A model generated the notes under the pieces. That model searched no databases, had not been told where the DNA came from, and was given only the letters and a program-made list of their open reading frames with translations. Made by a program: the position numbers and the translations under genes. Shown piece by piece: positions 45,076-55,391 of a DNA stretch of 64,000 bases (positions are counted from its first letter, which is position 1; each line of letters opens with the position of its first letter). The DNA comes from Methanoregula boonei 6A8 (lineage in GTDB: Archaea; Halobacteriota; Methanomicrobia; Methanomicrobiales; Methanospirillaceae): contig NC_009712.1 in the NCBI RefSeq assembly GCF_000017625.1, positions 744,001-808,000 of the forward strand. Direction: 5' to 3'.

Positions 45076-45744
45076 ATGCATCTTACCTGGCTTGGCCATG
45101 CATGTGTTCTGCTTACCGGTACAAAAAAAGTCCTTATCGACCCGTTCATTCCTGAAGGGAGCGTTGCCGGTACCGACCCGGACCTTGTCCTTGTCACCCA
45201 TGGTCATTTTGATCACATGGGCGAGGCTGTTACGCTCAAAAAACCGACCGTGGCAATCGGCGAACTTGCCCGGTACCTCCAGGCAAAGGGAGTTCCGGCC
45301 GAGGGGATGAATATTGGCGGCACCATCGAATCCGGCGGGATCATGGTTACCATGACCCCGGCCCTCCATACCTCAGGGATCGATGATCCGGCCGGCGCCG
45401 GGTGCGCCGGGACCGCTGCGGGATTTGTGGTCCGGATGGACGGGGTGTGCGTGTATCATGCCGGGGATACCGGCCTCTTTTCGGATATGAAACTGATAGG
45501 CGAACTTTACCATCCCGATGTCGCCCTTCTTCCGATAGGCGGGAGGTACACGATGGGGACAAAAGAGGCAATGGTGGCAGCGCAGTTTATTGGTGCAAAG
45601 ACCGTGATCCCCATCCATTACAATACCTGGGAGAAGATCGCGGCAGATGCGAATGGGTTCAAGACTGCAATCGAACGATCAACCGATTTATCCGTATTCC
45701 TTCTCGGGCCCGGAGAAAGTATGGATATTCCCCCGTCCCGGTAA
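45076..45744 (+). CDS. UPF0173-type metallo-beta-lactamase-fold hydrolase
   Basis: A 222-residue MBL-fold protein. It opens with HLTWLGHACVLLTGTKKVLI, then has the metal motif THGHFDHMG, later ALHTSG, YHAGDTGLFSDM and a final HYNTW. These match UPF0173 (YtkL type) hydrolases. Substrate unknown. It is cytosolic with start at the ATG 45076; it precedes the RNB gene on the same strand by 139 bases. Confidence 0.92.
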   Translation: MHLTWLGHACVLLTGTKKVLIDPFIPEGSVAGTDPDLVLVTHGHFDHMGEAVTLKKPTVAIGELARYLQAKGVPAEGMNIGGTIESGGIMVTMTPALHTSGIDDPAGAGCAGTAAGFVVRMDGVCVYHAGDTGLFSDMKLIGELYHPDVALLPIGGRYTMGTKEAMVAAQFIGAKTVIPIHYNTWEKIAADANGFKTAIERSTDLSVFLLGPGESMDIPPSR

Positions 45745-45883
45745 CCCGGCGCCCTTGGCGGGAATGAATGTCATCTTCCCGGAACGGTTGCTTTTTTTAA
45801 GCACAGGAACACTGCCGGAATCCGGCAATGCCGGATTTTTTCAAGAGATATTTATGCATTCAGCGAAAACAACACCCCATAGC

Positions 45884-47377
45884 ATGAAAAAACACCGGCC
45901 GCATCTCCATGATATCGATCTCAGGTCCATTGCATTGCATGCCATGGAAAAATACGGTTTCGCGGCCCGGTTTCCCCCTCAGGTAACCGATGAAGTAAAC
46001 GGGATGCAGGAGCGGACTTTTGTTGATTTTCCCGGGGATGCGTGTGACCTGCGTGCGCTCCTGTGGTCGTCCATAGACAACCATGATTCCCAGGACCTCG
46101 ACCAGCTGGAGTACTGCGAGCGAAAGCCGGATGGTACGATCCGGGTCATGATCGCCATAGCCGATGTCGATTCGTACGTGAAAGCACACTCTCCCACGGA
46201 CGAGTACGCGGCTCACAACGGGACCTCTGTGTATACCGGTATCGTTACCTATCCCATGCTGCCAGAACGGCTGTCCTATAACCTCACTTCCCTGTTGCAG
46301 GACAAGGATCGCCTGGCCGTGATCATCGAATTTACCGTACACCCGGAGGGGAGTTTTACTCCGGGAGAGGTGCACCGGGCTCTGGTGCGCAACAAGGCAA
46401 AACTGGTGTACGAGAGTACGGGAGCCTGGCTCGAAGGAACCGGCCCGATCCCTCCCGGGATAAAGGAGATCCCCGGGCTTGAAGAGCAGGTTCGTATTCA
46501 GGATGAAACTGCAAAACTCCTGCGGAAATTCCGCCGGGACCAGGGTGCACTTGAGTTCGATACCCTGGAAGCCGAGGTAGTCTTAGAGGATGGCGAGGTC
46601 AGTGGGCTTACTACACGGACGCCCAATCCCGCCCGGGCCCTGATCGAAGAGTTCATGGTTGCGGCAAACGGGACCATGGTTGCACGGCTGGGAGCTGCCG
46701 GTGTCCCGATGATCCAGAGGGTGGTAAAGACCCCGAAAAACTGGCCGGGTATCATCCTTGCCGCCGCAGTCCTTGGTGAGACACTGCCCGAGAAACCGGA
46801 TGCAAAAGCGCTTGCACGATTCCTTGCACGGCAAAAAACTGCCGATCCGCTTCATTTTCCGGATCTCTCCCTTGCCGTCATCAAACTGCTGGGGCCGGGC
46901 GAATATACGCTGCTCGAGCCGGGCGAGAGTCCGACCGGCCATTTTGCGCTCGCAGTTATCGATTATACCCATGCAACCGCTCCGAACAGGCGGTACGTGG
47001 ATATCATTAACCAGCGCCAGATAAAGGCAATCCTTGCAAAGAGTCCCGGCCCCTATGCTGCTGCTGACCTTCGGGAGCGGGCCGGCTGGCTGACTGATCG
47101 GGAAAAGGCTTCAAAGAAGGTAAAAAGATTCATGCGAAAATCTGTTGCTGCCATGCTGCTTGCTGACAGTATCGGAAAAACATTTGAAGCGCTTGTGACC
47201 GGCGCCGCGGACAAGGGAACATACGTAAGGCTCCTTACTCCTCCTGCAGAAGGCAGGGTGGTAAAAGGTGAGCGCAATCTCCAGGTCGGGCAGAAGGTCA
47301 GGGTAAGACTCCTAAAAACCGACCCTTATAACGGTTTTATCGATTTCGAGTGTATCAGCCGGGAAAAAATGGTCTGA
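45884..47377 (+). CDS. RNB-domain exoribonuclease (RNase II/R-like)
   Basis: A 497-residue protein. The catalytic RNB domain begins near residue 45, with SSIDNHDSQDLDQLE as the metal-binding motif. The pattern matches RNase II Asp201, 207 and 209, but the fourth Asp is Gln. This is probably a subfamily trait and can alter activity. Later RNB segments include SYNLTSLLQDKDRLAV, NPARALIEEFMVAANG and HATAPNRRYVDII. The C-terminal ~70 residues look like an S1 domain (FEALVTGAADKGTYVRLL). No cold-shock domains are present. ATG 45884 is favoured, as a TATA-like ATATTTATG lies ~30 bases before; ATG 45854 is possible. Confidence 0.88.
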   Translation: MKKHRPHLHDIDLRSIALHAMEKYGFAARFPPQVTDEVNGMQERTFVDFPGDACDLRALLWSSIDNHDSQDLDQLEYCERKPDGTIRVMIAIADVDSYVKAHSPTDEYAAHNGTSVYTGIVTYPMLPERLSYNLTSLLQDKDRLAVIIEFTVHPEGSFTPGEVHRALVRNKAKLVYESTGAWLEGTGPIPPGIKEIPGLEEQVRIQDETAKLLRKFRRDQGALEFDTLEAEVVLEDGEVSGLTTRTPNPARALIEEFMVAANGTMVARLGAAGVPMIQRVVKTPKNWPGIILAAAVLGETLPEKPDAKALARFLARQKTADPLHFPDLSLAVIKLLGPGEYTLLEPGESPTGHFALAVIDYTHATAPNRRYVDIINQRQIKAILAKSPGPYAAADLRERAGWLTDREKASKKVKRFMRKSVAAMLLADSIGKTFEALVTGAADKGTYVRLLTPPAEGRVVKGERNLQVGQKVRVRLLKTDPYNGFIDFECISREKMV

Positions 47378-47456
47378 CCGGGGATTGTATCCCGGCCACT
47401 TTTTTCATTTCTGTTTTTTTAGTCTCTTTAAAAAAAAGGCGGTTAACGGTCTCCCG

Positions 47457-49049
47457 CTACAGTTCCCTGCGTCCCTGGTGTCTCCTGCCACCGGACCTCC
47501 CTCCCCCACCACGACGGAGGAGAAGGGTCACGACCACAATTACCAGGATCACAATGCCAATCAGGGGCAGCATCCATGACGGCAGGGTGCCCTGGCCTCC
47601 CGGCGGGGCCGTAGTTGACGTTGTGACCGGGGTTGCAGTCTGGAGCGTCGCTGTTACGACAGGAGTTGGCGACTGGCTGATCACCTGGGCAGGTGTTGCG
47701 GTCACAAGAGGTGAGGTAACGGTGATGTATCCCGGTACTGTGGTCGTATTGCGGCCCCCGGAATTCACCGCTGTCAGGCTGACCGAAAAGGTGCCGCTTG
47801 TGGTATAGGTGTGGGTCGGGTTCTGATCAGTACTCTGGGAACCGTCCCCAAAGGACCACTGCCAGCCGATCGGAGCATTCCCCGATGTGTCGGTGAATTG
47901 GACTGTCAGCGGGGCGCTTCCCGACTGGACATTTGAAGAAAAGGAACTGGCCGGAGGGGACAGGGCATTGGTGACATTGATGTATGCCGGCATGGTACTC
48001 GTGTTGCTGCCCGCCGTATTCGAAACCCCAAGGGAGATAGCATAGGATCCTATGGAGGAAAAGGTATGGACCGGGTTCTGGAGGGTGGAGGTACTCCCAT
48101 CCCCGAAGGTCCAGTACCATGCGGTCGGGGTGTTGTTGGAGGTGTCGGTGAACTGGACACTCAGGGGATTGATGCCGGCAGTGACATTAGAGGTAAATGA
48201 TGAAAAGGGGGTTGCCGCATTCACGGTGATATATCCCGTCTGGGTTGCCGTGCTGCTCCCCACTACATTGGTGGCGGTAAGGGAGACGGTATAGGTGCCC
48301 GCCGCAGTATACGTGTGGGTCGGGTTCTGGAGAGTAGAGGTTCCACCGTCCCCAAAGGACCAGACCCAGGAGTTCGGAGAGTTTGTCGAGGCATCCACGA
48401 ACTGGACGGTCAGCGGCCCGTATCCCGAAGTTGCCGTTGCCTTAAAGAGAGCTGTCGGCGCCGCAGTGACCTGGGTTATGGTGATGTAATTGGCCAGGGA
48501 CGTTGTATTGCTCCCTGCGGAGTTTGTGGCAGTAAGGGTGACCGTATACGACCCTTGTGAGGTGTAAGTATGCACGGGATTTGCGCCACCTGAGGATCCC
48601 CCGTCCCCAAAGGACCAGACCCAGGAACTTGGGGAGTTTGTGGAGGTATCCAGGAACTGCACGGTGAGGGGAGGGGAACCCCCGGAGATATTGGTGACAA
48701 AAGAGACCAGAGGTACGGCCGCAGCCTTTATTGCGGTGACATATCCCTGGTACGTGGCGGTATTGGTACCTGCAGAGTTTGTCGCGATCAGGGTTACCGT
48801 GTACGTGCCCGGTATCGTATAGGTATGGGCAGGGTTCTGGAGGGTAGAGATCCCGCCATCACCAAACAACCAGGTCCATGTGGTAGGGGAATTCTGCGAT
48901 GAGTCAACGAACTGCACCGTGAGCGGAACCGTTCCTGTGGAGGCGTTCGAGATAAACGATGCCACCGGCACCGCCCCCATGACCGGGGCGATAAGAAACA
49001 GGAGGGAAACAAAGAGGAGGAAAATCCAGAGCACATGTTTTGTTTTCAT
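47457..49049 (-). CDS. Surface protein with five PKD domains
   Basis: A 530-residue protein with signal peptide (KTKHVLWIFLLFVSLLFLI), then five PKD domains (~28-108, 115-200, 203-285, 288-370, 375-455), each with WxFGDGG or similar (WTWLFGDGG, WVWSFGDGG, WYWTFGDGS, WQWSFGDGS). A Thr/Pro stretch precedes a C-terminal membrane helix and a basic Gly/Arg tail (RRGGGGRSGGRR). PKD arrays form rods on archaeal cell surfaces and mediate adhesion or S-layer-like functions. The repeats are nearly identical in places. Confidence 0.9.
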   Translation of the reverse strand: MKTKHVLWIFLLFVSLLFLIAPVMGAVPVASFISNASTGTVPLTVQFVDSSQNSPTTWTWLFGDGGISTLQNPAHTYTIPGTYTVTLIATNSAGTNTATYQGYVTAIKAAAVPLVSFVTNISGGSPPLTVQFLDTSTNSPSSWVWSFGDGGSSGGANPVHTYTSQGSYTVTLTATNSAGSNTTSLANYITITQVTAAPTALFKATATSGYGPLTVQFVDASTNSPNSWVWSFGDGGTSTLQNPTHTYTAAGTYTVSLTATNVVGSSTATQTGYITVNAATPFSSFTSNVTAGINPLSVQFTDTSNNTPTAWYWTFGDGSTSTLQNPVHTFSSIGSYAISLGVSNTAGSNTSTMPAYINVTNALSPPASSFSSNVQSGSAPLTVQFTDTSGNAPIGWQWSFGDGSQSTDQNPTHTYTTSGTFSVSLTAVNSGGRNTTTVPGYITVTSPLVTATPAQVISQSPTPVVTATLQTATPVTTSTTAPPGGQGTLPSWMLPLIGIVILVIVVVTLLLRRGGGGRSGGRRHQGRREL

Positions 49050-49297
49050 AATGAATCAACCGTTTACTTTTCCAGGAGATTCTCCCGGACATCAGGTGCA
49101 TCCCGCTGCACCTGTTCCTGTCATAGTACCAATGCTCATATCTCCCGTAATTAATTTTTCCCCTCCCATTATAGCAGATTAATGCGGTTTTTCGGCAATC
49201 CGGGTCATGTACAAAATTTCCGGTGCGATCTGCCGGAAGGATTCCGGTTACCGTACCCTGTTTTTTGGAGGGAGGGTTCTCTGTCCGTTGGCAAAAA

Positions 49298-50095
49298 TCA
49301 CATAATGTATGCGGCCTTTTTTACTATCTGCTCCCAGTATGAGCCGCACTCTTCCGTACAGTACCCGCCTCCGGTCACCTGGTCTGCATCAGCATGCGAC
49401 AGGACAAGACGGATCGCCTCTTTATCCGGGTCCACGATAATCCAGCGGTTCACTTCGTACTGGTTTGCCAAATCGATCGCGGTTTCAAGCATCTTTGGAC
49501 TCACGGCTATCTCGCGCTGGTACTCCATCAGGGTTTCAAGAGCTGTACCTCTTGGCTCCGGTGCAAAAAAGAAGGCTTTCTTTCCGGCAAGAGAAGCGAC
49601 CTCCTGGTCGTCCACGGTCGTGCAGATGAGGACATGTCCGCTGACACCTGCATCGCGCATGGCCCGCATCATGGTCCGGTAGGCATTTGTCATCGCGGCG
49701 CACCACTCCTCGTTGTCCCGGTAATAGCGGTCGGCAATACCCAGGCTGGACGGGGCAGGCAGGGCGCACCAGATGCCCTTTTTTTCTGCAGCAAGCCGGG
49801 CGGCATCTTCGGCAAGCGCCCGGGTCTCCACATGGATCTCCTCTACTGCGGCTTCCATTTCAGCATTCAGGCCGATAAGGCATTCCCGGATCCGATCCTG
49901 GCAGAAGAGCCCGCCGGCACAAGGGAAGGTTATACCTGAGGCGAGCTGGGGGGCAAGGGAGCAGTCGAGCTGGTACGCGTGGAGATCGGCTTTTGCTCCC
50001 CGGTGATCCGCCACCCACGTGGCAAGCGCGGCGGGATCCGGCGCGCCCGGTTCTGCACCCAGCGCCCGCGTGGGAAGAGGAACAACCTTTGGCAT
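49298..50095 (-). CDS. Hypothetical cysteine-containing protein
   Basis: A 265-residue soluble protein with nine Cys (45, 59, 65, 72, 109, 131, 157 and a C-terminal CTEEC). The early Cys group lies in QLDCSLAPQL, FPCAGGLFCQDRIREC, so a metal or Fe-S site is possible but unproven. The middle is helical (HVETRALAEDAARLAAEKK). No family is recognised. Divergent from metG, whose start is 44 bases away, so they share a control region. Possibly a methanogen-specific protein. Confidence 0.7.
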   Translation of the reverse strand: MPKVVPLPTRALGAEPGAPDPAALATWVADHRGAKADLHAYQLDCSLAPQLASGITFPCAGGLFCQDRIRECLIGLNAEMEAAVEEIHVETRALAEDAARLAAEKKGIWCALPAPSSLGIADRYYRDNEEWCAAMTNAYRTMMRAMRDAGVSGHVLICTTVDDQEVASLAGKKAFFFAPEPRGTALETLMEYQREIAVSPKMLETAIDLANQYEVNRWIIVDPDKEAIRLVLSHADADQVTGGGYCTEECGSYWEQIVKKAAYIM

Positions 50096-50138
50096 GGTAC
50101 AGGAATTATTACCTATCGAATGCTAAAAAGTACCATCA

Positions 50139-52127
50139 ATGACAAAACCACCGCTGCTTGTTACCTGCGGGCTCCCGTACACAAACGGGCCCTGCCACCT
50201 CGGGCACCTGCGAACGTACGTCCCTGCCGACTGCTACGTCCGCTACATGCGGCGGACCGGTGAAGAGGTTGTGTTTGTCTCCGGGTCGGACAACCACGGG
50301 ACACCTATCGTAGTCTCGGCAGAGGAGCAGGGGACCACCCCCCGGGCACTCTCCGAGCAGTACCACCGGCACTTCGATGAGACCTTCAGGCGGATGGGGG
50401 TATCCTTCGATCATTTCGGCATGACTGATGACCCGGCCTGCCACCACAGGACACAGGATATTGTCCAGCGCCTGGTGGACAACGGTTACGTGTACAAGCA
50501 GGTCGTCAACCAGGCCTACTGCCCGAAATGCAAGCGGTTCCTTCCCGACCGGTACGTGGAGGGGATCTGCCCCTACTGCGGCAAGCAGGCACGGGGAGAC
50601 GAGTGCGACCAGGGGTGCGGCAAACACCTTGAGCCCGGTGAGATCAAGGATCCGGTCTGCAAGATCTGCGGGACAAAAGCGGAGTTCCGCAACCAGGAGC
50701 ATTACTTCTTAAAGCTCTCCGCATTCAGGGATTACCTCCTCCCCTTCCTCGACAATCTCAAGGGCACGAGCAATGCGAGGAACTATGCCATCGGCTGGAT
50801 CAAGGACGAACTGCATGACTGGTGCATTACCCGGACACTCGAATGGGGGGTGAAGTTCCCCGGCAGGGACGATCTCGTAGTCTATGTCTGGGTCGATGCT
50901 CCGATCGGCTATATCGCGTTTACCGAAGAGTGGGCCAAAGAAAACGGCAGGGACTGGAAGCGGTACTGGTGCAAAGATAACCGGGTAACGCACTTTATCG
51001 GTGGTGACATCATTTACCACCACTGCATATTCTGGCCGGGGCTCTTAAAAGGCGCAGGATACGGGGAACCGTATGCAGTGGTGGCAAGCGGGATGGTCAA
51101 AGTGGATGACCATAAGTTCTCAAAGTCGCGCGGGTACGTGGTCTGGACAAACGATGATTATCTCGACAAGGGACTCCCCGCCGATTGCCTGAGGTATTAC
51201 CTGCTCGCCTACACAAGCCACACAAAAGAACTCAATTTTTCCTGGAAGGTCTTTGGCGAGCGGATCAACAACGAAGTGGTCAATATCCTTGGGAACTTCC
51301 TGTACCGCACGCTCTTTTTTGCGCACAAGGAGTTCGGCGGTGTCCCCGGTGGCAGTGTCGATCCGGCAATCCTTGCAGAGATTGAGAAGTGCCAAAAGAG
51401 CGTGGATGACCAGATGCAGGCCTACGAATTCAAGGGTGCCGTCGATACTGTCATGGGGCTTGCAGCATTCGGGAACACCTACATCCAGACCAATGCACCG
51501 TGGAAACTGATCAAGACCGACCGGGCTGCGGCAGCACAGGTCATCAAAAATGGCATCCAGATCGCAAAGGCACTTTGTCTCCTTATTGAACCGGTGATGC
51601 CGGTAAAAGCTCAGGAGTGCTGGGCACAGCTTGGCTATATCGACAGGGTCGCCGCCCACCGGGTTGATGAGGGAGTGGTGATCGTGCCCGAACGGCAGAT
51701 CCCGGCCCCGGCCCCGCTCTTTGCCCGGCTCGAAGAAAAGCAGATCGCAGAGCTGGATGCTGTCCTCCAGCAGCGTGTCCGCGATGCAGACAAAAAAACG
51801 GAGAAGACACCGATGATATCGATAGAAGACTTCAGTAAAGTCGAGATAAAAACCGGAAAAGTGCTCGCAGCAGAATCCATCCCAAAATCGAGCAAGCTCT
51901 TGAAACTCCAGGTGGATATCGGCGGTGAGACCCGGCAGATCGTGAGCGGGATAGCCGCATTCTACAAACCCGACGAACTGGTTGGTAAGGACGTAATCGT
52001 GCTTACCAACCTTGCACCGGCAAAGATCTTCGGCGTTGAGAGCAATGGTATGATCCTTGCAGCCGGGGATGCGGCCTCTTTGCTTACTCCCTTAAAACCG
52101 GTGGAGCCGGGAACAAAGATACGATAA
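50139..52127 (+). CDS. metG: Methionyl-tRNA synthetase
   Basis: A 662-residue class I synthetase with the HIGH-like [10 protein letters not shown], the zinc-finger region (residues ~125-180: [33 protein letters not shown]) and the KFSKSRG signature. The anticodon domain follows. A C-terminal tRNA-binding domain (~555-662: [16 protein letters not shown], ending [10 protein letters not shown]) is fused, as in many archaeal and bacterial MetRS. It charges tRNA-Met and supplies initiator Met-tRNA. ATG at 50139 is adjacent to the divergent hypothetical gene. Confidence 0.96.
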   Translation: MTKPPLLVTCGLPYTNGPCHLGHLRTYVPADCYVRYMRRTGEEVVFVSGSDNHGTPIVVSAEEQGTTPRALSEQYHRHFDETFRRMGVSFDHFGMTDDPACHHRTQDIVQRLVDNGYVYKQVVNQAYCPKCKRFLPDRYVEGICPYCGKQARGDECDQGCGKHLEPGEIKDPVCKICGTKAEFRNQEHYFLKLSAFRDYLLPFLDNLKGTSNARNYAIGWIKDELHDWCITRTLEWGVKFPGRDDLVVYVWVDAPIGYIAFTEEWAKENGRDWKRYWCKDNRVTHFIGGDIIYHHCIFWPGLLKGAGYGEPYAVVASGMVKVDDHKFSKSRGYVVWTNDDYLDKGLPADCLRYYLLAYTSHTKELNFSWKVFGERINNEVVNILGNFLYRTLFFAHKEFGGVPGGSVDPAILAEIEKCQKSVDDQMQAYEFKGAVDTVMGLAAFGNTYIQTNAPWKLIKTDRAAAAQVIKNGIQIAKALCLLIEPVMPVKAQECWAQLGYIDRVAAHRVDEGVVIVPERQIPAPAPLFARLEEKQIAELDAVLQQRVRDADKKTEKTPMISIEDFSKVEIKTGKVLAAESIPKSSKLLKLQVDIGGETRQIVSGIAAFYKPDELVGKDVIVLTNLAPAKIFGVESNGMILAAGDAASLLTPLKPVEPGTKIR

Positions 52128-52236
52128 ACCGGCCTGTCATCCTTTTTTCTGGCATCCCTCCTTTTAACGGCAGAACTTGGTCCTCCCCTTAGGGGCTCAC
52201 CCGGGCCGAGCCGGTAAATGTCGGGGGTATCTCTCC

Positions 52237-54384
52237 CTAATTTCTTTCCCTGAACCGTCCTTTGGGTACGACAAGTTCAAAGCGGATACCTTCTCCTGTC
52301 CCCCCGGTCTCGGTGATGGCGATTCCGGTAAATCCGAGCAGCTCGCGTATCAAAAAGAGGCTGACCATATCATCGTGGCTGTACCCGAATTCAAAGATCC
52401 TCTCCTTCTCATGGGCCGGGATGCCCGGGCTGTCGTCTTCATAGACAAGAACAAGGGAATCGTTGCTCCTGCGGGCGGTCATACGGATAGCCGAGAGAAC
52501 CGGGCCCCCGCGCCGGAAAGAGAGCGAAAGGAGGCTAAAGAAGATCCTTGGGAGGAGCGGATCGGCAAAGATCTCGATCTTCCCCACACTGGTGCTGATA
52601 TCTGCCGTATGTTCGGGCAGCATCTGTATGGCCTCGGCAAATGCCTGGTTCACGGATTGCCACCGGGGCGCGATAACGCCGGGGTTCTGGAGCGCCCGTT
52701 CGTATGCGATCTGGTTCTTGATGGATTCCACCGAGCCAATCGTCTTATCAAAGAACATCTGCATGGCCTCGTGGGTGGTCTTGAGCTGGGCACGCTCGAG
52801 ATACGTAATGATGATTGCGAGCTGGTCGAGAATATCGCTCCGGGTAATAGAGAAGATCAGGTCCCGCTTCAGCGTTACTGCCTCGTCAGTTACATCTTCT
52901 GCTATCCCAAGCATATACCGCACGGAACGTTTTGAATCGTAGATCGGGACGATGATGATATGGATCAGGCGTTCTCCCCGCGATTTCGAATGGATCTTTC
53001 TGTACTTGATCTCCACCCGTGATGCAAGGGCGCCGGTCTCCTCTTTTTTAATCTGCTCCGCCACTGCCGCAGAGAAGATCTCGGCATCGGTCTTCCCGAT
53101 CATATCCTTTGCCGGGCGTTCGAAGATCTCTTCGCTTGCCCGGTTCCAGAATGTATAGGTCCCGGTATCTGTCTCCTTGAGGAAGATCCCCACCGGCATC
53201 TGGTCGATAAGGTCCCGGTGGAAGATCTCCTCGTCGTTGAGCCGGGCTGTAGCGGACTTGAGCGAATCCACCATGGTATTGATGCTCTTTTCCAGGATCA
53301 CGAACTCCCGTGCGTCTGTTGTCCCGATGCGGTGGTCAAAGTCCCCGTTTGCGATGATATCCGCATCATGTGCTATTTTCTCTATCGGGCGGGTCATCCT
53401 GCGTGACAGTAAAAAAGCAAGGCAGCATCCAATTCCGAGGGCGCATCCTCCAAAGAGGAGGTGGAAAAGAACGAGGTGGTTGAGGTCATTCCGGACGCGC
53501 CCGGTATCGTACGTGAGCACAACCACCCTGCTCATATCGGAGCCGTACTGGGGGTTATTCAGATCGACAAAGAGGTACCGTGTCTCGGTATGGTTGGCCG
53601 CATCGTCCGTTTCAATAGTTGACCTGCTGGTAATTGCCTGCTGGATATATGATTCGGTGACCGTGTCCGGCAAGCTGTCATCGGCAGTACTATGTCCCGT
53701 CGTATCAAAGACCTGGTACTGACTGATGAACGGATTAAAGGACACAAACCTGGCAATGTTATCCCGGTCATCAAGCCTGAGGTTGGTTGTGTTAAAATCA
53801 GGGGGCGAGTACCCCAGCTCCAGGATATACTGGTGATCCGGCGTTGCCTCGTAGGCATATTTCATGAACCTGCCGTCAGGGATCTCGCGGACCACCCGAT
53901 CCGGGAAAAAACCCTGTGACATACGGACTTTTGTCAGGTACGCATAAAAATAGGGAATGCTCTGGAAGTCCACACCCTGCTCAGCAGGATATGTGGTATA
54001 AACGATCACCCCGGATTCGTTGATGATATAGATATCGTATCCCTCTCCGAGCGCAGCCTGGACTCTGGTGAGGTTCATGGTTTGCGGGTTCTCACCGGAT
54101 CGGTTGTATTCTGTAAAGAGAACCGCAAATCCGGCTTTCATCTGCGTGTTGAGCTGATCGTCGAGGACGGTAGTAGCCGAGTCGTCCAGCCGTAATGCAG
54201 CGCCGATGGTGTCCTCCGTCTGGTTTTGCAGGTTTGAAAATTCCGCATCTGTGCTGGTTTTGAGACTAAAATAGTCGTAAATGGTCATGATGGTGACCAG
54301 GACAACGACAATGAGGACCATAGTGACCAGAAGTGACCGGGAGAACGAGTGATTGTTTCCAGGATCTGGTCTCTGTTCCTTCAT
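52237..54384 (-). CDS. Membrane sensor protein (Cache-like, HAMP, PAS, degenerate HATPase)
   Basis: A 715-residue protein with a first membrane helix (~13-33), an extracellular Cache-like domain (~40-300) and a second helix (~303-328). A HAMP region follows (~330-385), then a PAS domain (~390-505) and a C-terminal HATPase-like domain. Where kinases have RHDI it reads ITRSDILDQLAI, so the His is missing. The N-box equivalent (FFSLLSLSFRRG) has no Asn and the G1 box reads YEDDSPGIP. It probably cannot autophosphorylate and may act as a ligand-sensing scaffold. Confidence 0.82.
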   Translation of the reverse strand: MKEQRPDPGNNHSFSRSLLVTMVLIVVVLVTIMTIYDYFSLKTSTDAEFSNLQNQTEDTIGAALRLDDSATTVLDDQLNTQMKAGFAVLFTEYNRSGENPQTMNLTRVQAALGEGYDIYIINESGVIVYTTYPAEQGVDFQSIPYFYAYLTKVRMSQGFFPDRVVREIPDGRFMKYAYEATPDHQYILELGYSPPDFNTTNLRLDDRDNIARFVSFNPFISQYQVFDTTGHSTADDSLPDTVTESYIQQAITSRSTIETDDAANHTETRYLFVDLNNPQYGSDMSRVVVLTYDTGRVRNDLNHLVLFHLLFGGCALGIGCCLAFLLSRRMTRPIEKIAHDADIIANGDFDHRIGTTDAREFVILEKSINTMVDSLKSATARLNDEEIFHRDLIDQMPVGIFLKETDTGTYTFWNRASEEIFERPAKDMIGKTDAEIFSAAVAEQIKKEETGALASRVEIKYRKIHSKSRGERLIHIIIVPIYDSKRSVRYMLGIAEDVTDEAVTLKRDLIFSITRSDILDQLAIIITYLERAQLKTTHEAMQMFFDKTIGSVESIKNQIAYERALQNPGVIAPRWQSVNQAFAEAIQMLPEHTADISTSVGKIEIFADPLLPRIFFSLLSLSFRRGGPVLSAIRMTARRSNDSLVLVYEDDSPGIPAHEKERIFEFGYSHDDMVSLFLIRELLGFTGIAITETGGTGEGIRFELVVPKGRFRERN

Positions 54385-54598
54385 GTAGCATCACGGGATA
54401 ACAGGAACGGCACTCGTTAACGAGCGCACTTTTATGAATCGCTCAGATGATGACATAAAGATACGTAAATGATCTTCTAAAAAAAAACATTTTCAGGGGA
54501 GTACTACTCTCCTGCAAATTCTCTTTTGCAAGACCTGGTGACATCCCTTGGGTAGTCGGGTATGACAACGGGGAACGCAGGTAGAGGTACTGCCTTAC

Positions 54599-55201
54599 TT
54601 ATTGCAGCGCCTCATTCATTGCAGCCCGGACCTGCTCGTTTTTCTCTTCTGCAAGGGCCGCACGGATCGCTGTGTGGACTTTCGTTCCCCCGATCGCAGC
54701 AAGCGCCCGTGTCGTCATCGTCCTCACAAAGGGGTTCTCGTCCTTTAAGAGGATAATGAGCGGATCCACGGCATCGGAGTCTCCCACCACGGCCAGCCCT
54801 TTTGCTGCCATGTATCGCACGTGATCGCGGTTGTCATGGAGTCCCCGGAGAAGGGGTTTTACGGCTTTTTCATCGGCAAGCTTCCCCAGTGCCTCAGCCG
54901 CACGGTAACGTGTCTCCCATTTGGGATCTTTCATTGACTCGGTAAGAGGTTCGACTGCAGCTTTCCCTGTTGCAACAAGTGCAAGCATCGCCTGCTCGCG
55001 TACGGATTTGTCGTCATCTCCCAGCGCGGCGATCAGGGGCATGATGCTCCCGGGGGTCTTTGACCTTCCCAGCAGATATGCAGCATATCTCCTGACAGCC
55101 GGGTCGGTATCGTCCCGCAGGGTTGTTATCAGGACCACAATTCCCTGGCGCTCGAGATCCTCTGCCCCTTCAGGGACCGGGGGCTTGCTCGCATCGGTCA
55201 T
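54599..55201 (-). CDS. HEAT-repeat (PBS-lyase-like) protein
   Basis: A 200-residue protein made of four to five HEAT/PBS-lyase repeats: DPAVRRYAAYLLGRSK, DKSVREQAMLALVATG, KWETRYRAAEALGKLAD, RDHVRYMAAKGLAVVG, NPFVRTMTTRALAAIG. Such repeats form a curved scaffold for protein contacts. The start at 55201 (MTDASKPPVPEG) is chosen. The frame extends 24 codons upstream without family character. Cytosolic; partner unknown. Confidence 0.88.
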   Translation of the reverse strand: MTDASKPPVPEGAEDLERQGIVVLITTLRDDTDPAVRRYAAYLLGRSKTPGSIMPLIAALGDDDKSVREQAMLALVATGKAAVEPLTESMKDPKWETRYRAAEALGKLADEKAVKPLLRGLHDNRDHVRYMAAKGLAVVGDSDAVDPLIILLKDENPFVRTMTTRALAAIGGTKVHTAIRAALAEEKNEQVRAAMNEALQ

Positions 55202-55391
55202 GGAGTTCACAGCACCATTTTGATCCTGACAATTTAAATATCGTTTTCTTTGGGAAATGATCATCCCGAACAAAAAAGGAAAATTTCCTGTTTTTTGAAT
55301 CGTTGGGGCCGGCCGGAGAACCTACTGTTTCTGTGCCGGTTTTTCGCCATGACAGAGTTCTCTGCAAAAAAAGAAGGGGCCGGACCCCACC

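Noticed and set aside
47457-49049. Plus-strand frames opposite the PKD protein gene
   Set aside because: They are shadows of the repeated PKD codons, with valine-rich repetitive products and no start signals.
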